Below, one piece after another: positions 57,233 to 64,000 of a DNA stretch of 64,000 nucleotides. This DNA comes from Dendrobium chrysotoxum (Eukaryota; Streptophyta; Magnoliopsida; Asparagales; Orchidaceae): the NCBI GenBank assembly GCA_019925795.1, contig CM034315.1:33734446-33798445 (forward strand), given 5' to 3'. A model generated the notes under the pieces. It saw only the letters and a program-made list of their open reading frames with translations, ran no database searches and was not told the origin of the DNA. The first letter of the stretch is position 1. Every line of letters starts with the position of its first letter. The position numbers and the translations under genes were made by a program.

Positions 57233-57244
57233 TGGTATAAGAGT
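57233..57244 (+). other. Primer binding site of element D
   Basis: TGGTATAAGAGT; ten of twelve match TGGTATCAGAGC. Confidence 0.75.
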
Positions 57245-57287
57245 AGGATTCATAAAATCAAGTTTTAAAAAACTTTAAATTTGGTCC

Positions 57288-59097
57288 ATGGCTAAATTTG
57301 GTAATAGAAATACTACATAAGGATAATCTATTACTCGACCACCCTTTTTTGAAAACATACCTTTTGATTTTTAGAAAACTCGCATGTCCACGTTTTGATA
57401 ATTGATAGATTATCGCATGTAGATGCTTGTTAAAGATGGATACTCTGCACCATTTAAAATAGTTGATGGCATTAAAATTAAACTTCCTTTTACTGAATGG
57501 ACATTTAATAATCATGACTTAGCAAAACTGAACGCAAAATCCTTGAACTATTTTTTGGAGCTGTAAAATCTGAGGATTACATGCATGTCTCTACTTACAC
57601 TACTGGTAAAGAAATCTGGGATAGATTATGCATTACTTATGAAGGCACATCAGAAGTGAATCAATTTAGGTTGAACATCTTGCTTCATGACTACGAACTC
57701 TTTCGTAGAAGCCTAGTGAGTCAATATCTGAAATGTATACTAGGTTTACACAGATTGTCATTTTCCTATAAGCCTTAGGAAGAGAACTCACCAACTATAA
57801 AAAATTTAACAAAATCTTGAGATGTTTGCCCTCTTCCTATGATGCCAAGATAATTTCTATCACTGAATCCACAGATTTGAATAATTATTATATTGATAAC
57901 TTACTTGGATCACTAATTACTTACGAGCAAGTAGTGAACCAAAGGCAGCTTGATGCAGGTGAGAAGAAGAAAGAGAAGATTATGGCACTGAAGGCCAATG
58001 ATACAATGACTAATTCTTTCGAGTCTGAAAGTGATGATGTTGCCTTAATCACTAGGCAATTCAAAAGCTTTCTTAGAAAGAAACACAAGAACTATCAAAA
58101 ATGGAGCAAAGGTAAGAATGGCAAAAATTCAAAAGTTTCTTCTGATATAATTTGTTTTGAATGCAGAAAGCCTGGACATATAAAAGCTGATTATCCTACA
58201 CTTAAGGGTCACCCAAGCAAGGAGAAGGGTGAGGAGAAACTCAAGTTTAGGAAGGATAAGAAAAAGATTCAAAAGGCTTTTTGGGTGGATTCTGCATCTG
58301 ACTCCTCCGAGATGGAAGCTGAAGACGAGACTATAAACTTGTGTTTGATGGCGGATGAACATCATGGTCAGTCTAACCAAGAAGAGGTATGTGAACTAAC
58401 CTACGATCAATTACTTGAAGTTTCTAAGAAAATCCATTCATCATATAGAAAACTTAAGAAAACACATGCTAGCCTGAAATTGGAACTCCTGAACCTGCAA
58501 AAAGAGAATGAAGTTTTTCTTAAAGATTATTCTACACTTGATAGTAATCACATGTCATTACTTGATGAATTTAATGAATTAAACAAAAAGCATTCTAAAT
58601 TAATTATTAAGCATGATTCTTTAAAAATATCGTATGCTGATTTAGAAAAAGCTTTTAAAAAACTAGATAACATGGCATTGGATTTAGATAATAGTGAGCA
58701 TGCATTAAAATTTGAAATTATAAGTCTTAAAAAAGAAAATAAAATTCTAAGTATAAAAATTAGTGCATTTGAGAATAATAAAACACCTGCTATATTTGCA
58801 CAATTTTATGAACCTCCATCACTTGAAGAAGTTCATTTAAAATCATCAAAACATGCATCATTCAAACCTAGGAAGAAGCACTATCACCCCTGTAGATTAG
58901 TTAATCTTTTTCCTGGCGTTAGATGTTTCTCTTGTGGAATGTTAGGACATATCTCCCACACTTACACTATCCATTATAGTACACATTCGGTGTGGAGGCT
59001 TAAATTACATGATTCACATCATAACATATATGCATTACATTCTTCTTTTCATAAGAAGGAACCCAAACTTGTTTGGGTTCTTAAATCTGATGTTTAA
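57288..59097 (+). pseudogene. gag: Gag of element D
   Basis: ATG 57288-57290. Two stops follow within 15 codons, a 2-nt loss near 57555 and a 1-nt loss near 57707 shift the frame, then an open stretch of 426 codons runs from 57817 to TAA 59095-59097. In both zinc knuckles the last Cys is Tyr (GHIKADY near 58185; GHISHTY near 58965). The coiled coil (58420-58760) is well kept. Confidence 0.92.
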
Positions 59098-59142
59098 TGA
59101 TTTTTTAGGTGTACTCTCACACAAGACCACGTGAGATCATAT

Positions 59143-62100
59143 GATACCTGGACAGCGGATGCTCAAGGCATATGACAGGAGATGTAAATCAATTCATTTC
59201 GCTAGAGGCCCGGGCTGGAGGTAAGGACACTCTTGGAGACAACACCACCAAGAAAGTGGTGGGCACAGGTATAATCAAAAACTCCAAGAATCTTTTGATT
59301 GAAAATATTTTGCTTATAGATGAACTGAAACACAACTTGCTCAACATCAGTCAACTCTGTGATAAAGGGTTCAGCATAAAGTTCCTGGCAAACACTTCAT
59401 TATCAGCTTAAATAACAATACTATTTTGCAGGGCAAGAGGATCAACAACATCTACATGCATGATTTAAATAACATTGCATGTGGTGTATTATTTTGCATA
59501 AAAACTGCTATTGATGAGTCTTGGCTGTGGCATAGGAGGTTATGTCATGCCAGCATGGAAACCCCTAGAAGAGTAACCTAAAAGGACTTAGTTAGAGGTG
59601 TCCTGAAGCTTAAGTTTACTAAGGACCACCTATGTGATGCCTGCCAACTAAGGAAACAAGTCCGGTCCTCTTTCCACTCAATTAAGGACATCAGAACCTC
59701 TAGACCACTAAAACTACTTCACATGGATTTATTTAGACCCATTAGCACTGCCATCTTAGGGGGAAAAGTCTATGGATTTATGATTATTGATGATTACTCG
59801 AGGTTCACTTGGATTAGATTTCTATCACAAAAAACTGAGTCATTTGATGAATTTAAAACCTTCTCAACTTTGATTCATAAGAAGTTAGGTTATGAGATCT
59901 TGACCATTTATAGTGATTATGGTGGAGAGTTTGAAAATGTAAGATTTGGAATTTTTTATAAGGAGAAAGAGAATAGCCACAACTTTTCCGCTCCTAGGAC
60001 CCCTCAGTAGAATGGGGTAGCTGAAAGAAAGAATAGAATCTTAGTGAAAGCTGCTAGAGCCATGCTTGCTGAGTATTCACTTTCAAAATATTTTTGGGCA
60101 GAAGCACTGAACACAGCCTGTTATGTGTTGAATATGGTGAATGTTAGATCCAATTTAAATAAGACACCATATGAGATCATTAAGGGTAGAACTCCAAACC
60201 TATCCCACCTCTATGTGTTTGGTTGTAAGGTCTTCATTCTTAACAATGGGAAATCATCCATAGGAAAGTTTGACCCCAAATATGATGAAGGAGTGTTCTT
60301 AGGATATTCAAGTGTGGGGAAATCCTTTAGGGTGTTTAATAAGAGGACTTTGGTGGTGGAGGAGACCACTAATATGGTGTTTGATGAATCTGATCTTAAG
60401 GAGTCTAAAGTTGAGGAAGAAGAGGAAGTTGGAGAGATTACCCAAGGAGTAAAAAATGTAAATCTGGAGGAAAGGGTAGAACCTCAAAACACTCTGCCTA
60501 GAGATTGGAGATATTCTTTGAGTCATCCTAAAGAACTGATCTTAGGAGACCCTTTTGAAGGTGTTAGAACTAGGCATGAACTTAGGAAGGAAGTAAACCA
60601 TTCTGCCTTTATCTCAATGACTGAACCCACCAACATCAATCAAGCTCTTTCTGATAAATTTTGGATCTTAGCTATGCAAGAAGAACTTAACCAATTTGTG
60701 AGGAATGATATTTACGAGTTGGTAAAAATACCTAAGGATCAAAGTGTTGTAGGAACCAAATGGGTATTTAAGAATAAAATGAATGATTCTTGTGTGGTGG
60801 TTAGGAATAAGGTAAGATTGGGGGCTAAGGGATACAACCAAATAGAAGGGATTATTTTTGAGGAGACCTTTGCCCCTGTAGCTAGATTGGAAGCCATTAG
60901 AGTGCCACTAGCTTTTGCCTGTTATAAGGGATTTAAGCTTTTCCAAATGGATGTCAAGATTGCCTTTTTAAATGAGGTAATAAAGGAAGATGTGTTTGTA
61001 GAACAACCCCCATATTTTGAGAGTTCCCAATTTCCAAATCATGTTTACAAATTAAAAAAGGCCTTGTATGGATTGAAATAGGCACCCAAAGCTTGGTATG
61101 AGAGGCTTAGCACATTCCTACTATAAAGGAAGTTTGTTAAAGGGAGCATAGACACCACCCTTTTTCTGAGGAAAGTTGGAGATGATACTCATTGTACAGA
61201 TCTATGTTGATCATATATTGTTTGGATCTTCTGATCAAAGGTTATGTGATGAATTTTCTAAAATAGTGAGTAAGGAGTTTGATATGAGTATGATGGGAGA
61301 ATTGTCCTCTTTTTTGGGGTTTAGCATAAGGAAAATGGATGATAGAACTTTTATTAATCAATCAAAGTACATTAAGGATATCTTAAAGAAATATGAAATG
61401 GATAAAGCCAAGCCAATAAACACTCTCATGAGCTCCACTATTCAATTAGATAAGGATTCAAATGGAAAATATGTTGATCAAAAGAAGTACAGAGGAATTA
61501 TTGGTTCACTACTTTACTTGACTGCTAGTCGACCAGATATAATATTTTGTGTTTGTCTCTGTGCTAGATTTTAAGCTGATCCTAAAGAATCCTATCAGAC
61601 TACAGTTAAGAGAATTCTTAGATATCTCTTAGGGACTCCAAACTTAGGAATCTGGCATCCTAGACATAACACTTCTTTTGAGATTATCAGATATTCTGAT
61701 TCTTATTTTATAGGGTGTAGGATGGATAGAAAGAGCACTTCTGGAACTTACCAATTCATAGGATAGTCCTTAGTCTCCTTGCCCAGTAGAAAACAAAACT
61801 CTATTGCACTTTCCATTGCTGAAGCTGAGTACATTGCCTTAGGAAGTTGTGAGGCCCAAGTTTTTTGGTTGAAGTAGTAGATCTTGGATTTAGGATTACC
61901 TATTGGCACAATTTTAGTTCTATATGATAACACTAGTGTCATTTATATCTCTAAGAATCCTATCCAACATTCAAGAACCAAACACATTGACATAAGACAT
62001 CCCTTCATTAAGGACCATGTTATCAAAGGGGACATTGAGTTACACCATGTTGCAATTGAAAACCAACTGGATGACATCTTTACTAAACCACTGGCCTTTG

Positions 62101-62153
62101 ACACATTTAGTATTTTAAGGACCATATTGGGTGTGATTGACATAAATGCATGA
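59143..62153 (+). pseudogene. pol: Pol of element D
   Basis: YLDSGCSRHMTGD near 59149 with the preceding Met and Trp codons lost. Integrase (HMDLFRPI near 59718; IYSDYGGEFEN), TAG 60008-60010 in PQ-Q-NGVAERKN shared with C, RT from 60740 (GTKWVFKNKMND), YVDH in place of YVDD near 61203, TAA 61572-61574 in ARF-Q-ADPKES shared with C, RNase H (SIAEAEY near 61815), natural stop TGA 62151-62153 (GVIDINA). Frameshifts near 59390 and 61180. Confidence 0.93.
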
Positions 62154-63687
62154 ATTTGATGATTTCTGATTTCTAAATTTTCTGTTGTTCCTTTCTTCTT
62201 TTATTTTTGCTAGAATTGATTTCCAGTTTCTTTTTTTATTTTTATTCACTACTAATTTTCTTCTATTGTTATTGGTTACCTGATTTAGTCATTTCTATTT
62301 ATGCGCTTTCCTGTTATTATTGATTTCATGTTTATTTTCTTTAGAATCAGATCACTGCTCACTACTACTGATAAACTAGATTTTTAACTGAGAGTTTTGT
62401 CTTGTTTTGTATTTGGAAGCTTGAAATCAGTGATTGACTCCTATGAAATAATTAAAGGGAAGAAATATTGATGATTGTTTCTCTTCCTCTAACTCCTTTA
62501 ATGGTGTATTGTTCCTTTTAAATAAAATTTGCTTTCAAAATTAAAAAGTTAGTTTTTTAAATAGAGATCTACTTTATCTTCCTACAATAATCTATCTCAT
62601 ATGAATACTATTTTCAAAGCATTAAATCATTGTTATATTTTTCTTAATCACGTGATTACACTTATCATATGAAGTATGATTTTATTCTTTGAATTACTCC
62701 CCCTTATTATAGAGAGTGAGTTTTTTCTTCTCTTATTTCTTGAAGGTAATTTCACAACTGAGATTTTTTAGAGATTATGAAAGGAAGCAAGCTTGCAAAA
62801 GAAATAAAAAGAGGCCCAAAATGGGCCCAAAAACGAAAAGAGGCACAATGACACCAAAAATGGAAAGATACACAAAGTGTACCAAAAAACTAAAAGATGT
62901 GCAAAGTGTGCCAAATAAATTGAAAAAGAGGCACAAAATAAGCCCATAAGGAAATAAACTTTCTTCCCTTTCAGATCTTTAAAAGTCTTAGAAAAATCCA
63001 TGTGCCACTTAATATTTTCAAACACTTGAGATTGAAACTCATGATTTCTGATTTCTTACTTTGTAATACTATTTTATCAAATGTTTTTCTAGAACGAGGC
63101 TTAAAAGGATCTCTTTTTAAATCTAATTTCTTTTCTTCTGAATTAGACTTCAATTTGAAAGGAATTTGAACCTGAAAGGTGTCCAAGGTAGGAGTTATAA
63201 AAATCAATTTTCTAACTTTTCTGGATTCCAGCATCGTCAATTTTCTTCTTATTGGCTTTTGAATTGAAAATTAAGGAAAAATTTTGATTTACTGGAGCAG
63301 CTCGATTCAAAAAAAAAAATATTTTTTGGTTTTTGTTGTTGTTTCTTCGTGTTTATTTTTTTTTTCTGTCTTTACTTTGATTGTGTTCTTTCTTTTTTTT
63401 GGGTCCCCCTTTTTACTAGATTGGTTACTTTTCCTATTTCTTAGTGATGTTTTGTACTATTTTTATGTATTTCTCTATGATGTTTCTTTTCTATTTTTAG
63501 CCTTTTTGAGATGTCAAAAGGGGGAGTAATTTAAGTAGTTTGTGTTTTGGGTTATTATACTATTTGAATTATCAATATCCAGAGTTCTTATACTGTTTGC
63601 CTAGCTAATAGAAGTTGCATTCCTTAGTTTTATTGCTTTGTGTTTTATTTACTAAATTTGAAATTAACTAACAAATATTTTTCATCA
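62154..63687 (+). other. 3' non-coding region of element D
   Basis: Aligns with the same region of A and C. It has the small palindrome array 62800-62945 (GTACACTTT-type in reverse) and the second purine tract with hairpin 63501-63526. No ORF3. Confidence 0.78.
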
Positions 63688-63704
63688 TCAAAGAGATGGA
63701 GATT
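63688..63704 (+). other. Polypurine tract of element D (degenerate)
   Basis: CATCAAAGAGATGGAGAT before the LTR; interrupted by T. Confidence 0.65.
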
Positions 63705-64000
63705 ATTACAAATCTGGGTTTAAGAGTTATGATTTTGATGATAATAAATATTTCTATATTTGTTTGAGTGCCTAACCTTTCAGGTTCACAAGATCAATTG
63801 CAATTCAAGCCAGCTCAAGATCGACTCAATCTATTTGTGTTCCAGGTTTAATGTAATTTTTCACCTTTCTTCAGTGAATATCGAGTCAAGTGTAATGTAA
63901 CGGATCCCCAAGCTAAGTAACATTGCACACACACATTCAGGGGGAGAGTTTTAATGAATTAGAGTTTCTATTCTAATTTTATTCACATCGGCCTAGACGA
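63705..64000 (+). repeat. Element D 3' LTR, first 296 bp
   Basis: TATTACAAATCTGGG (TGTTGC in the 5' LTR) onward matches 55476-55770; cut by the window end. Confidence 0.88.

Larger units (their letters stand above)
55476..64000 (+). mobile_element. Ty1/copia SIRE-type element D (runs off the window)
   Basis: Plus-strand element without ORF3: 5' LTR 55476-57230, PBS 57233-57244, gag 57288-59097, pol 59143-62153, 3' non-coding region, PPT near 63688, 3' LTR from 63705. Decayed in all genes. No TSD can be tested. Confidence 0.92.

Overview
This window is nuclear DNA of a land plant, almost certainly a seed plant with a large, repeat-filled genome. The evidence is the content: nearly every assignable base belongs to Ty1/copia LTR retrotransposons of the SIRE/Maximus type (long LTRs, initiator-Met-tRNA primer sites, Gag of about 600 residues, Pol in the order protease-integrase-RT-RNase H) or to one plant L1-type LINE. 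I found no host protein gene, rRNA, tRNA or CRISPR array. The species cannot be named from the sequence.

Layout. (1) 1-34003 is a four-level nest. Element E (+ strand, oldest) is split in its gag by element C (minus, 455-30540; TSD TAGAG). C is split in its left LTR by element B (minus, 1231-21991; TSD GATAG). B is split in its right LTR by element A (minus, 10518-20335; TSD CGTCC). All three target duplications are visible. Decay follows the order: the two A LTRs differ at about 4 of 1698 positions, B LTRs by roughly 5%, C LTRs by more. (2) 34004-34217 is a patchwork LTR scrap (F). (3) 34218 to about 39535 is a decayed LINE. (4) 39586-47404 is element G (minus). (5) 47405-50457 is the 3' part of element H (+). 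(6) 50458-55354 is AT-rich DNA I cannot classify. (7) 55355-55475 is the 3' tail of another copy, sharing an LTR with element D (+, 55476 to beyond the window end).

Two subfamilies can be told apart. A, C and D lack a third ORF, have pol in a different frame from gag, and have LTR palindromes in pairs with 6-nt spacers. B, G and H carry an extra gene, ORF3, between pol and the 3' LTR (the env position) and have mostly 5-nt spacers. In B, ORF3 has its own upstream region: LTR-like palindromes plus a TATAAAAG box. Gag would form the particle, Pol would process, reverse transcribe and integrate; ORF3 has no known role. No element looks autonomous now. A is the nearest, with only two in-frame stops.

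The most unusual signals are non-coding: seven exactly spaced palindrome pairs in each A LTR, a 40-41 bp tandem array of hairpins in the transcribed leader whose stems change while pairing is kept, and a second purine tract folded into a hairpin about 200 bp from the real polypurine tract.
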